From: Chitinophagaceae bacterium IBVUCB2
GTDB lineage: Bacteria > Bacteroidota > Bacteroidia > Chitinophagales > Chitinophagaceae
Direction of reading: 5' to 3'
Assembly (NCBI GenBank): GCA_002127295.1
Contig: NFUV01000003.1
Span: forward strand, 62,001-126,000
DNA length: 64,000 nucleotides
Below, one piece after another: positions 20,001 to 28,592 of the stretch. Position numbers and translations under genes: made by a program. A model generated the notes under the pieces. That model ran no database searches, was not told the origin of the DNA, and saw only the letters and a program-made list of their open reading frames with translations. Positions within the stretch are counted from its first letter, which is position 1, and the number at the start of each line of letters is the position of its first letter.

Positions 20001-23000
20001 TTTGAGAAATAAGCATGGTGCATGATCTGGAAAGTGGGCAAGGGATGGCCCGCTTCAATGATAGAATCCAGTATTTTACCCACCACTGGAAGTGTACGCA
20101 TATACTTGTAATGCTTCGCTAATTTTTTTCCCCCCATTTCCACCACATGAAATGTTTTATCTTTTTCATACCCTTCCCGCATTTGAATAAATAATTCATC
20201 TTCTGTCGTTGGGGCAGTAAATGGGGGTTGCAATACTCCTTCACTGCTCATCCATAACGTAACGGCTGATTTGTCTTCATTCCAGGTACAATAACCGGCA
20301 CTCCATGCAGGCATGCCCAAAGATTGTACTTGTTGAAATAATATAGTAGCCGCTTCCGGAAGTTCCTCGCTTTTTTGCATGGCCATCGTTCTGGCTCTTA
20401 CTCTTTCCAATGCTAATTCTATCTCTGCTTCTCTTGCCTGTGCCTCTGCTTTTTGCAGATCAGCAAAGCGGCGATAAGCAAGGCCAAAAACCTGGGCACA
20501 ACGTCTTAATAATTGTTTTGATTCATCCAAAGCAGGCATCATAGTTACCATGATCAATGCCCCGCCAGAAAAATAATGAACAGAAAACCATGCTTTAACA
20601 GACCCTGTCTTTTCAAAGTCAGGAGTTGCCGCTGCTATGGTATACATTGCTGGCACCAGTTTTTCCATAGTTTGCATCCATTGCACACCCTTTTCTCCGG
20701 ACAACTCGAAAACATATTCTTCAGCTCCGGAAACATAGGCCTGCATCATGTCCTCAATAATGAAAATTCCGTTTTTGGGTAGTAAAAAATGAAATTCAAT
20801 AATTTCATTCGGGCTATCTGGCGGACGAACTGCTGCCCATGCCTCAACTGATTCGTCATATTTGTCATAAAGGTTAATAGCACATGTTTCCAATTCGCCT
20901 GTGCCAAGAGCAGCCAACTGAACCCGTAGCTCATATGCTACTTCTTTAAGTTCATCGCTACGCTGCATAGCCATTGTTCTGGCACGAACTCTTTCCAATG
21001 CTAATTCTATCTGAGCTTCTCTTGCCTGTGCTTCTGCCTTCTTTAAATCATTGAAACGGGTATACGTAAGATCAAAAACTTTTGCAAAGCGGAGCAGTAT
21101 ATCAAAATGCTCATCACTCAATGGCTCCAATGATGCCAATGTAAGATTGCCAAAGTTGTTGAAGGATGCATTTAAATAAACAAGGTCAGGTGCTTTCATT
21201 CCATCAATCACAAAACCCGGTAAGTTTTTTAGCTCTGTTTCGCTAAACAAAAACTCATCCCATTCTTGTTTTACTTTTCCTTGCAGGGCATAGGTATATT
21301 TTAGTTTTCTTTCATGCCAGGCTTTGAAATAAGCAACCATGGGAGAATGTTCATGTCGCTTAATAAAAAAACCAGCCGGATTATTAGGGTCTTCTGAATT
21401 AGCCATCCACCATTGAGAAGTACTTTCCTGGCCATTATAAATCATGATAACACTACGGGTGAGTACTAAATCCAGTTTTGTTAATTCAGTAAATACAGTG
21501 CCGATCAGTTCTTTTAATTCATCGGAGTTTTGCATCGCCATTGCTCTTGCTCTCACTCTTTCCAATCCCAATTCTATCTGCGCCTCTCTTGTTTGTTCTT
21601 CTGCCTGCTTTAAATCAAGGAAACGACGGTATGTCATTTCAAAAACCTTGGTGAACCGCAACACCAGTTCTTCCTGCTCATTGGTTAAACGTTCGCCGCC
21701 GATATTAAATAAATAACCCTGCTTGAAATTGAAAGTATAGATCACCGCTTTTTTGGGAGATACTTCTAAAAAGGCCTCTATTGAAAAAGGAATGCCACTG
21801 TTATTCTTTGCAATTAGATTTTGAATATGCTCACCAACCCATGTCTGATGTTTCAACGTAGCTTGCTCATCCAGTTCAATCCTATTAAATGGCTCCTGCT
21901 TTTTCCAGCTTGATAAAATGCAACGCATCACTTTTGTTTCAGTGTGTGGGAACACAAAAGGAAATGAAAGAATTTTACCATCCACAGGATTGACACTATA
22001 GTAGGAAGCATTTTTCTCATCATCATCAACAAATGCATAAGAAACGTTCATGCTTGTAACTCCAAGTGCGGATAATTCTCTGCCTACCAGTTCTGCAGCT
22101 TCGAGTAGCTCATTGGTTTTGTGCATCGCCATTGTCCGGCTTCTTACTCTTTCCAATGCTGCTTCTATCTGTGCTTCTCTTGCCTGTGCTTCTGCTTTTT
22201 GCAGATCAAGGAAACGGGTATATGTTCCATCAAATACGGCAGCGAAGCGTTCGAGCAACTGAATCGTCTCCTGCGGTCTTGGTTCTGGTGTAATGATAGT
22301 GAGTATGCCTTTAGAGAATGTGGCTACATTCTGCACCCTTCGTTTTCCAAATATTTTTCGTTGTACCGGAAGCCCGGCTTTTTTTAGAAACTGAAAATAT
22401 GCTGAGAGTTCATTTCCCTGCAGATCAATCGTAATGGATTTTGTTTTTGTTTTCCATGCTTTGTACATTTTTTTCATTACATGGGGCTCATCCAGCGAAA
22501 TTTTTATTAATGAATCTAACTGTGCCCCTCCATGCTGCGTGGCCCATATTTCAAATACATGTTCTTTTTCATTTACAATCTCAATGGCCATTCGCTCCGG
22601 TTCTTCTCCCAATGTCTTGAACTGTTCAAACATGACAGCTACTGTTTCAGCCAGCTCCCCGCTATGCTGCATCGCCATTGTTCTTGCTCTAACTCTTTCT
22701 AATGCCAGTTCTATCTGTGCTTCTTTGGCTTGTGCTTCTGATTTTTGTATATCGAGATAACGTTGATACGCCATATCGAATACATTGCGAAATTTTTTCA
22801 ATACCTCAACCTGGTCTTTTGAGATGGGGTTAAAAGTAGAAATACCCAAGGCTCCCACACCGGTGGAGTAGAAATAATAATACAGCGCAGAAATTTTGTT
22901 TAGGCGTGGGTCTTTGTATTCACCACTGCTACGCCTTCTTTGCTGCCAACTTTTTAACCCGTCCTTTTCTATCACCAATTTTGCAAAAGCATCTTTCGCT

Positions 23001-23794
23001 TTTCGTATTTTCTTTTGAAACTCCTCAAATGCAGGGTGACTGCTGTATGCAAGCTTCGCAAAGTTTCCGCCAGAAAAATCGGAATAATCATAATCGTGTA
23101 ATTGTCCATTCTCATCATCCCAAAAGTTGATGAGTGAGTTACGCAAATCCTTAAAGCCGAGTGATTGTAATTCGTTAAAAAAAACTTTGCAAATGTTTAG
23201 GATATCGCCAGGTTTATTCATGCCCATGGTGACGGCTCTTACCCTTTCCAGCGATGCTTCAATTTCTAACTCACGGGTTTTCATTTGCAGGTCCGCTGTT
23301 CGTTGTGCAACTACTTGCTCCAATTCCTGTAATTTTTTTTCTGCTTCACCGAGATGAAAGGTATCTTCTGTGGTGCTTGCAGCATCGGGCATAGAGCCAT
23401 GAAACAAGACCAATTGCCACTTATCGAACTGGTATTTATATACACAACTCATGTATAGATGAATGCTGTGCTTATTCTTTTTATCGCCAATTTGTACCAC
23501 TATTTCATCGTGAAACTGTGCTGTAGTTGCATCAATAAATTTTGGGCGGTAAGGAGTAATGATTTTTGCGTTAAACAACATGCCTTTAGCCTGTTGCCGG
23601 CTTTTCATCAGCATTTTTCTATAGTCTTCTCTCGACTTTACTTTTTCATCCGCCGCAGTGCCATAACCGCTTACGTTCTCAGCAATGTACTGGTTAATGT
23701 AGCGGAGCGGTGCCTTCATATCAAGTATGCTTATTTCCATTGCACATTGATAGGCTTTTGCTAAATCTGCTTTTATCTGTTTAGTCAACTTCAT
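16223..23794 (-). CDS. Giant soluble histidine kinase with eleven tandem GAF-like modules
   Basis: 2523 residues with no signal peptide or membrane helix, so cytosolic. Residues about 1-145 look like a SnoaL/NTF2-type fold. Eleven modules of about 185-200 residues follow, each opening with a charged helix of the type EAQIEALERVRxRTMAMQ (centred near 178, 360, 541, 738, 927, 1124, 1310, 1497, 1687, 1872 and 2059) and closing with FAxVFxxTYTRFLDLQKAE. The module cores are GAF-like by size and pattern. A coiled coil (about 2240-2275) leads to H-box His2290 and an HATPase domain almost the same as in the TPR kinases. The start ATG has 19 bases to the CotH-like gene upstream. Multiple cytosolic signals may be integrated, but no ligand can be named. 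Confidence 0.88.
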   Translation of the reverse strand: MKLTKQIKADLAKAYQCAMEISILDMKAPLRYINQYIAENVSGYGTAADEKVKSREDYRKMLMKSRQQAKGMLFNAKIITPYRPKFIDATTAQFHDEIVVQIGDKKNKHSIHLYMSCVYKYQFDKWQLVLFHGSMPDAASTTEDTFHLGEAEKKLQELEQVVAQRTADLQMKTRELEIEASLERVRAVTMGMNKPGDILNICKVFFNELQSLGFKDLRNSLINFWDDENGQLHDYDYSDFSGGNFAKLAYSSHPAFEEFQKKIRKAKDAFAKLVIEKDGLKSWQQRRRSSGEYKDPRLNKISALYYYFYSTGVGALGISTFNPISKDQVEVLKKFRNVFDMAYQRYLDIQKSEAQAKEAQIELALERVRARTMAMQHSGELAETVAVMFEQFKTLGEEPERMAIEIVNEKEHVFEIWATQHGGAQLDSLIKISLDEPHVMKKMYKAWKTKTKSITIDLQGNELSAYFQFLKKAGLPVQRKIFGKRRVQNVATFSKGILTIITPEPRPQETIQLLERFAAVFDGTYTRFLDLQKAEAQAREAQIEAALERVRSRTMAMHKTNELLEAAELVGRELSALGVTSMNVSYAFVDDDEKNASYYSVNPVDGKILSFPFVFPHTETKVMRCILSSWKKQEPFNRIELDEQATLKHQTWVGEHIQNLIAKNNSGIPFSIEAFLEVSPKKAVIYTFNFKQGYLFNIGGERLTNEQEELVLRFTKVFEMTYRRFLDLKQAEEQTREAQIELGLERVRARAMAMQNSDELKELIGTVFTELTKLDLVLTRSVIMIYNGQESTSQWWMANSEDPNNPAGFFIKRHEHSPMVAYFKAWHERKLKYTYALQGKVKQEWDEFLFSETELKNLPGFVIDGMKAPDLVYLNASFNNFGNLTLASLEPLSDEHFDILLRFAKVFDLTYTRFNDLKKAEAQAREAQIELALERVRARTMAMQRSDELKEVAYELRVQLAALGTGELETCAINLYDKYDESVEAWAAVRPPDSPNEIIEFHFLLPKNGIFIIEDMMQAYVSGAEEYVFELSGEKGVQWMQTMEKLVPAMYTIAAATPDFEKTGSVKAWFSVHYFSGGALIMVTMMPALDESKQLLRRCAQVFGLAYRRFADLQKAEAQAREAEIELALERVRARTMAMQKSEELPEAATILFQQVQSLGMPAWSAGYCTWNEDKSAVTLWMSSEGVLQPPFTAPTTEDELFIQMREGYEKDKTFHVVEMGGKKLAKHYKYMRTLPVVGKILDSIIEAGHPLPTFQIMHHAYFSKGFLLFITYEPVPDAHDIFKRFGKVFDQTYTRFLDLQKAETQAREAQIETALERVRSRSMGMQKSEELKDVIKIVYQQLRHLEINLDHAGFVVDYTPGGDWHFWIADEQDIPSKISHPYFESVWANQFNEAKENGEDFFATHLNFEEKNKFYNELLSYVPGLPEASKSFYLSCPGLAASTVLLDNVGLYIENFSGIPYTDEENSTLMRFGKVFQQTYTRFLDLQKAEAQAREAQIEAALERVRSRTMAMQRSDELLDVASILFQQVKALGVPQWNCGFNIWNTGDREFIYYPGSPDGVISPSPCKIPLTEHPVFMRFDESRKKGEDLLVYEKQGEEQEDHYRYMLSLPGVGDLLRSMMDSGFQLPAFQVDHVANFAYGNLIFITFEHFPEMHDVFKRFAKVFEQTYTRFLDLQKAEAQAKEAQIEAALEKVRSRTMAMQSSNELQETAAVLFNEFKKLGTEDIYQVTIGIYNEEERLIDFRSTSWADDGAQESRSFSLSMEEPTVIKPAVIAWKANKKSLVIDLSGEALEGWLNYRNKISGITKMSTDTGGRRVITAAYYSKGHLSISTPVPVPAETLRTLERFAAVFDSTYTRFLDLKKAEAQAREARIEAALEKVRSSSMAMHKSNELHEVINVVTEQFQHLGFQFDTANFITNYSETGGDWWVSTPGVATPEKMYFPSANIHFFNSLANMIRKEVDFFAESFSFEEKNEFFNYAFKNTKLKYLPEERKKYIYEATGIAFSSVISKNIILSVANYQLVPYTEEENAIIKRVGKVFEQSYTRFLDLQKAEAQAREAQIEAALERVRSKTLAMQKSDELAETAAELFRQLISLGIEPNRLYIGIVQGESGDMEMWATDEDGTHIGNKFLFNKNDNISVKKLYDGWKAQQKSVIVDMQGKELEEYFHYLSDVLHIPFKGGLSQERRVQSVAYFSKGFIGMASPDGQGEQTIQLLERFAAVFNLTFTRFNDLKLAEAHAEQAEQDLIAIKEAKQKAEEALTELQTTQKQLIQSEKMASLGELTAGIAHEIQNPLNFVNNFSEVSKELLEEMKEAIEKGDTEDAKEIMNDVIQNLEKINHHGKRADGIVKGMLQHSRSSSNQKEATDINALADEYLRLAYHGLRAKDKSFNATLKTDFDETFDKVSIIPQDIGRVILNLITNAFYVVNEKSKQSITGYEPTVSVSTKKNNDKVEINVKDNGNGIPPKVLDKIFQPFFTTKPTGQGTGLGLSLSYDIVKAHGGELKVETKEGEGSEFIIVLPV
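17581..23300 (-). repeat. Eleven tandem ~550-600 bp coding repeats in the giant kinase gene
   Basis: Conserved linker DNA recurs at about 17581, 18141, 18695, 19270, 19825, 20385, 20980, 21540, 22135, 22680 and 23225. The linker words are far more alike than the module cores. By eye the cores fall into subtypes: modules 2, 9 and 11 resemble one another, as do 6 and 8, and 7 and 10. Near copies are therefore not always adjacent. Confidence 0.75.
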
Positions 23795-23813
23795 TTGTTA
23801 GTTTTTTGTTTGC

Positions 23814-24920
23814 CTAGTCTTCTTTCAATCCCTTTATCACCACATTACCAGTGCCATTCTTATTACAGGGATAGCTAAATTCCTTTTGCAAGGCTTTCGG
23901 ATTATTGATCGTTGCATAAAATTCATCGAGAAATTGCAGAGTGGATCTGATATACTTTTCATCCAGCAGGGTACAGCTGGTATAAATTTTATAGATGTCG
24001 TTTTTCAACTGGTTGTACCGGGCAATAACCGGTTCAAATACTTTCAGATCGCTGATACAATAACCCCGGTAGCGCCGATCCCGAATTGATCGTAGCTGCA
24101 ACTCTTCAGCAGGTAGTGCATAAGGTGTGTTAACAATTCCGGCATGATCAAAATCATAAGGTACTGTAACAGGAGCCGAATTGGAATCGGTTCGTAAGAA
24201 TTTAATGTTATGCTGAAATTGTGTTGACCAATCCGTATTGCCAATAAGATATTGAAAAACGGTCATGTACAAAAAAGCATCTTGTTGTGTTTGCTGTGGT
24301 CTTAATGCCTGTTCCACAGCAACAGCTTTATTTCGCCTTGCCATTTGCTTTTCTTCTTCCAGCAATATTCCGTAAAAAGGGGTAACAGGTTTTTTATTCT
24401 TGTCATCTTCCAGTTTTACTTTTACCAGCCTTGCCCGAAAGCTTTTTGGGGTAACCAGGTTATATATTTTATACACCAGCCATTCACGGATCAAAAACTC
24501 TTCGCCTTTGCAGGGCATTACTAATTTTAGTTTTTTTTGTTCTCTGAAAACAGAAGACAGATGAGGACCTTGTGTTGGAAACTGTATTAATAAAGGCGGG
24601 TAAGTACAGTTTTCTTTCATCCGGCGAAAATGACCTCTTGTTCTTACTTCTACTGATACCTGTATATCGGTACTATCTTCTTTTTTATACGACAGAACCA
24701 ATGGGAAATTTTGAGGAAGATCCGATCTGTCATTTAATACACTTCGCAGGTTTCCTTTTAAAGTAATATGCAAAACAGCATCCGATTCAAAAAGACCTTT
24801 TTCAGCAAACGTTTCCTCTGCTGCAGGAACAGCAGGTGCTGCCCCAATGAAAATGATACAGCATATGACAGCTATACTGGCAGATAGTATGGGCCAACGG
24901 GCAACTAATGGTAGCTTCAT
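23814..24920 (-). CDS. CotH-like secreted or membrane-anchored protein (putative atypical kinase fold)
   Basis: 368 residues. An N-terminal hydrophobic segment (about 10-32) may be a signal peptide or anchor. The body has features resembling the CotH kinase family: FLIREWLVYKIYNLV, a segment reading YGILLEEEKQMARR, then FQYLIGNTDWSTQFQHNIKF and VPYDFDHAGIVNTPYA. The GNTDW and DFDHAG motifs would correspond to the catalytic and metal-binding segments of CotH-type kinases. The assignment is by motif order only. It sits between the first TPR kinase (11-base gap) and the giant kinase (19-base gap), so it belongs to the signalling transcript; it could modify or report a surface component. An unrelated conserved Bacteroidetes family is the main alternative. 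Confidence 0.5.
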   Translation of the reverse strand: MKLPLVARWPILSASIAVICCIIFIGAAPAVPAAEETFAEKGLFESDAVLHITLKGNLRSVLNDRSDLPQNFPLVLSYKKEDSTDIQVSVEVRTRGHFRRMKENCTYPPLLIQFPTQGPHLSSVFREQKKLKLVMPCKGEEFLIREWLVYKIYNLVTPKSFRARLVKVKLEDDKNKKPVTPFYGILLEEEKQMARRNKAVAVEQALRPQQTQQDAFLYMTVFQYLIGNTDWSTQFQHNIKFLRTDSNSAPVTVPYDFDHAGIVNTPYALPAEELQLRSIRDRRYRGYCISDLKVFEPVIARYNQLKNDIYKIYTSCTLLDEKYIRSTLQFLDEFYATINNPKALQKEFSYPCNKNGTGNVVIKGLKED

Positions 24921-24931
24921 ATTTTATTTCT

Positions 24932-26935
24932 TTAAACCGGTAACTGTATAACAAACGTTGCTCCCTCTCTTTCTTTCGTTTCCACTTTCAATTCACCGCC
25001 ATGTGCTTTTACAATATCATAACTCAACGATAATCCCAAACCCGTTCCTTGCCCTGTTGGTTTGGTGGTAAAGAATGGTTGAAATATTTTATCCAATATT
25101 TTTTGAGGGATACCGTTGCCGTTGTCACTTATTTTTATTTCAACAATGCCGTTATATTTTTTTGTAGATACTGAAACCGTTGGTTCATAATTTTCGGCTC
25201 TGTCTTTCTTTTTCTCATCAACAACATAAAATGCATTCGTAATTAAATTCAGGATCACTCTTCCAATATCCTGCGGAACAGTATTGACGTTGCCAATACT
25301 TTCATCAAAATCAGTTTTCATCGTTGCGTTGAACGATTTGTCTTTTGCACGAAGACCATGATAAGCCAAACTTAAATATTCATCGGCTAAAGCATTAATA
25401 TTAGTTGGTTCCTTTTTACCGCTACCGTTGCTGCTGTGTTGCAACATTCCTTTTACAATAGCATCGGCCCTTTTGCCGTGGTGATTTATCTTTTCTTCGT
25501 TTACTTTTATATCATTTGATATTTCAATTGCCTCATCAATTTTTCCTGCTTTTAATTCCTGTTGTAACTCATCAACTAACTCTTTATTTACTTCAGAAAA
25601 ATTGTTGACAAAGTTCAACGGATTTTGAATTTCATGAGCTATACCTGCAGTAAGTTCACCAAGGCTTGCCATTTTTTCTGATTGTATGAGTTGGGATTGA
25701 GTGGATTTTAATTTGTAAAGTGTTAGCTCCAGTTTGTCTTTTTGCTGTTGGAGCAAATTTTTTGCAATTTTTTCCCTATTCTTAGTGCGCCAAAAAATTA
25801 AAGCCAGACCCATTAAAAAAATAGCGGCCGCACCCAAAAAATATAGAATCATTCTGTTTTGAAAAGCAGCTTTCTCAGCTGCCAATTCTTTTTGCCGCTG
25901 CATATCATTGTAGGCCATGCTTTGTGCCTGTTCAACTACTTTATTTCCAAATAAGCTGTCCTTTAATGTGTAATAGCGTTCAAGATAAGATAGTGTACTA
26001 TCTGTATCTGGTAATGCCCGATAGTATCGAACCATTAAAAGCAATGCATTCATTTGTGCAGTTAAATTTGCTGCAATTGCATGATTACTTAGTGCATTGG
26101 CAAAAAAGAAAGCTGAATCCATCTTTTTTCTATCAAGATAATAGACAGCCTTTCTAAAATTGATGCCGCTTTTCATTTCGGCATTTCTTACTGCATAAGG
26201 CATTTTGCTTGCCTGTTGATAATACTGTAATCTATTTTCTCGCTTATCAAAATCACTTAATCTAAGCAGATAAATGGGAATAGCAGCCTCCAAATTTTTA
26301 TCAACCGCCAACCGGTAGCATTCTATATATAGAAGCAATGCCGAATCATTTTTCTGCTCATTGTTCAACATCCTTGCTACATGGCCAAGGTTATAACAAG
26401 TAAATAAATAATCATTGCCTTTTCTGGAATTCTCTAATGCTTTTGTATAATAGTTTTTTGACAGTTGCATATTGTTTGGGTAACAGTTACCCAAATTATT
26501 ATATACGATACCAAGGGCCTGTGGATTACCAGTGGTTTCTGCGAGTTCTAAAGACTTGTATAACATTTTTAAACCTTCAGCAGTATTTCCATTTCTGGAA
26601 GTAATAAAACCCAGCTCTGCCAGTACCGAAGCTTCCAGTACTTTATCATTTCTTTTTTGTGCTCCTTCAAGAATCAGCTGATGGTAATAGAGTGATTTCT
26701 CTGGAGTAATGAAATCGGAATAGGCTACTATATCATAGAATATTTTAAGCCGCTCTTCTATGGAGTTTGACTGCCAAAGAACTTGCAGGGCACTATCCCT
26801 ATTGAGTACCAACGGGTGGTTACTTTTTTTGGATAAAGCAATTGTAGTAAGGCTATCCACAAATTTCTTTGGAAAAGTTTGAGCAGAGCTGCAAAAAGCC
26901 ACTAATAGAAAACAACCTGTAAAAAATGATTTCAT
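24932..26935 (-). CDS. TPR sensor histidine kinase (paralogue 6, first gene of run)
   Basis: 667 residues. Signal peptide (1-19, ending SSAQ), TPR-like helices to about 355, membrane helix at about 365-386, a longer coiled coil than its paralogues, H-box His434, and an HATPase domain with SDNGNGIPQKIL. The segment after the H-box reads MLQHSSNGSGKKEPT where the others have MLQHSRSSSG, so this copy has drifted there. It is the most upstream gene of the run. The 187 bases upstream to the EthD gene should hold the main promoter, but I find no exact TAnnTTTG element on this strand. Confidence 0.9.
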   Translation of the reverse strand: MKSFFTGCFLLVAFCSSAQTFPKKFVDSLTTIALSKKSNHPLVLNRDSALQVLWQSNSIEERLKIFYDIVAYSDFITPEKSLYYHQLILEGAQKRNDKVLEASVLAELGFITSRNGNTAEGLKMLYKSLELAETTGNPQALGIVYNNLGNCYPNNMQLSKNYYTKALENSRKGNDYLFTCYNLGHVARMLNNEQKNDSALLLYIECYRLAVDKNLEAAIPIYLLRLSDFDKRENRLQYYQQASKMPYAVRNAEMKSGINFRKAVYYLDRKKMDSAFFFANALSNHAIAANLTAQMNALLLMVRYYRALPDTDSTLSYLERYYTLKDSLFGNKVVEQAQSMAYNDMQRQKELAAEKAAFQNRMILYFLGAAAIFLMGLALIFWRTKNREKIAKNLLQQQKDKLELTLYKLKSTQSQLIQSEKMASLGELTAGIAHEIQNPLNFVNNFSEVNKELVDELQQELKAGKIDEAIEISNDIKVNEEKINHHGKRADAIVKGMLQHSSNGSGKKEPTNINALADEYLSLAYHGLRAKDKSFNATMKTDFDESIGNVNTVPQDIGRVILNLITNAFYVVDEKKKDRAENYEPTVSVSTKKYNGIVEIKISDNGNGIPQKILDKIFQPFFTTKPTGQGTGLGLSLSYDIVKAHGGELKVETKEREGATFVIQLPV

Positions 26936-27122
26936 ATAATCTTTTAAACTGTTGGTAATTGTAATGCCGTTATCTCTAATTCTTTATCTAAATGCTGGGT
27001 CATTTATTTTTCTTTACTACCAAAACAAAACTGTTGTAATTATCAGATTCATTCTTGCCGGTTTTAGATTTACCAATTTCATCTTAATAAATAAAACCAC
27101 TGAAAGGAGCATTAATTAATAC

Positions 27123-27422
27123 TTATACGGCACCTACCAGTAATTTTACTCCTCCCGTTGCAAAATTGCCAAGGTCTGCAGCAGCTGCCTGTCCTTCTGC
27201 TGAGCCCATGGTTGCCTGCAAAGCTTCGGGGCTGGTAAACCAGAATTCGGCCATGCGATAATATGCAGCCTGCGAACCATCTGTTGCACTGATGAATTTG
27301 GTGTATTCAACTTTTTCAAAGCCTTTCATTGTTGCAGCAAGCGGTAAATGTGTGTTTGCATAATACTCTTCAAAAGCGGCGATATCTGTGGGGTGACCGT
27401 ACAATACAGTTAGTTTGATCAT
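27123..27422 (-). CDS. EthD family protein
   Basis: 99 residues, the size of a single dimeric alpha-beta-barrel domain. Features of the EthD family are the opening IKLTVLYGHPTD, the YYANTHLPLA segment and the central YYRMAEFWFTSPEAL, with a C-terminal GGVKLLVG strand. EthD was first linked to ether degradation, but most members have no known reaction. It lies 19 bases downstream of the DUF3500 gene on the same strand, so the two may be cotranscribed. No signal peptide; cytosolic. Confidence 0.85.
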   Translation of the reverse strand: MIKLTVLYGHPTDIAAFEEYYANTHLPLAATMKGFEKVEYTKFISATDGSQAAYYRMAEFWFTSPEALQATMGSAEGQAAAADLGNFATGGVKLLVGAV

Positions 27423-27441
27423 TGTTATTTATTTTATTTGG

Positions 27442-28542
27442 TTAAGGTATTTTCTGTTTATGCTTTTGATTGAGGTAGTGCTGTTTCAACATATCTTCTC
27501 CATACTCATTTCCTTTCTCTCTCCAAATGGCATGTATGTGATCGGCACTGTTTCTTGGCCCGCCATTATTATCAAACTCAATAATAAATGTGGGGCCATT
27601 TAAAATATAATAATGTGGTTTCTTTTCTTCATAACTGCCAATCCAGCCGAAGTAAATATTATTGATACCGGCTTTTACTATTTTATCGTATTCAGCAATC
27701 GCTTTTTCATACTCCATGTTAAAAACAAATTCCCGAATCATGTTTTGAAGTATCGTTTTTTGTGAAGGCGATAACTCTGAAGCTTTGATGCCCCAATAAT
27801 CAACAAGTCGTTTACCACTTTCGGCGGCCGTGATGATATCTGCAGGAACTTTCCCTTCCATGGTTGCTTTTTTTTGTAGTGCAGGTGAAAGGCTGTTGAT
27901 GAATTTTAGCCCAAGGTCTTCTTCCTGTCCCAGTACCCGCCAGCCTGCATATTCTGATATCATATACTCCGCCGGGTCTGTACCAATAAAAAATGGTGTT
28001 GCAGCAATTCTATCTCCATTAAAAGTAAAATTGATCGATAAATGATGCCCTTCCAGTTTATATCCCCAGTGTGTATCACCAGGTTTTCCGAAAAAGGCGA
28101 AGTAGAAATTTTTGTGGGACCACTGCAGTGATTTAATAAAAGTATAAGTAGTGTCGTCAAATTTTTTCTGTTGGTACAGGCTATCGTAGTAACTGTTTAT
28201 CAGATTATCGAGATGCATGATGCCGGTGGCCTTTAAGTAACCCTGAGAACTAAGTGAAGCAGATAAAATTCGGTGTACAAGTCTTCGCTGTTCATTATTC
28301 ATATTACCGATACTAAATCCTGCCCTTGCTCTTAATCCCACCGGCAGGTTATTCCATTTAATTCTGGCCGTATCGCCAAATGCCAGCAGCGCATTTCTTT
28401 TTTGCAGCTTATCAAATGACTGGTATAGCGAATCACTATATAGTTTCACTTCATCGAAATAACTGAGTTGTGCATTTGTATTTACGGTACTTAGTAAAAA
28501 GAGAAAGAAAAAAACAACTTTTATTTTGAATTTTTTTTGCAT
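27442..28542 (-). CDS. DUF3500 secreted protein
   Basis: 366 residues with a signal peptide (1-24, ending NTNAQ). The mature part carries DUF3500 hallmarks: RAGFSIGNMNNEQRRLVHRIL, FAFFGKPGDTHWGYKLEGHH, and a later GWRVLGQEEDLGLKFINSL. The conserved His-rich GHHLSINF and the closing HIHAIWR suggest a metal site, but no function is established for the family. Likely periplasmic. Its start is separated by 50 bases from the RidA-like lipoprotein gene upstream. Confidence 0.85.
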   Translation of the reverse strand: MQKKFKIKVVFFFLFLLSTVNTNAQLSYFDEVKLYSDSLYQSFDKLQKRNALLAFGDTARIKWNNLPVGLRARAGFSIGNMNNEQRRLVHRILSASLSSQGYLKATGIMHLDNLINSYYDSLYQQKKFDDTTYTFIKSLQWSHKNFYFAFFGKPGDTHWGYKLEGHHLSINFTFNGDRIAATPFFIGTDPAEYMISEYAGWRVLGQEEDLGLKFINSLSPALQKKATMEGKVPADIITAAESGKRLVDYWGIKASELSPSQKTILQNMIREFVFNMEYEKAIAEYDKIVKAGINNIYFGWIGSYEEKKPHYYILNGPTFIIEFDNNGGPRNSADHIHAIWREKGNEYGEDMLKQHYLNQKHKQKIP

Positions 28543-28592
28543 AAAATGACTTTCATTTTAAACTGCCCTTAATGGATTTTGATCTCATGCTG

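Noticed and set aside
22121-22387. Plus-strand frames antisense to the giant kinase
   Set aside because: They recur at every module because the repeated linkers leave the opposite strand open; there are no start signals or protein-like composition.
26945-27005. A minus-strand 19-codon frame ending ...ALQLPTV, resembling the tail of the kinase family (VIQLPV)
   Set aside because: Too short and too weak; the resemblance covers only a few common residues, so a decayed eighth kinase cannot be claimed.
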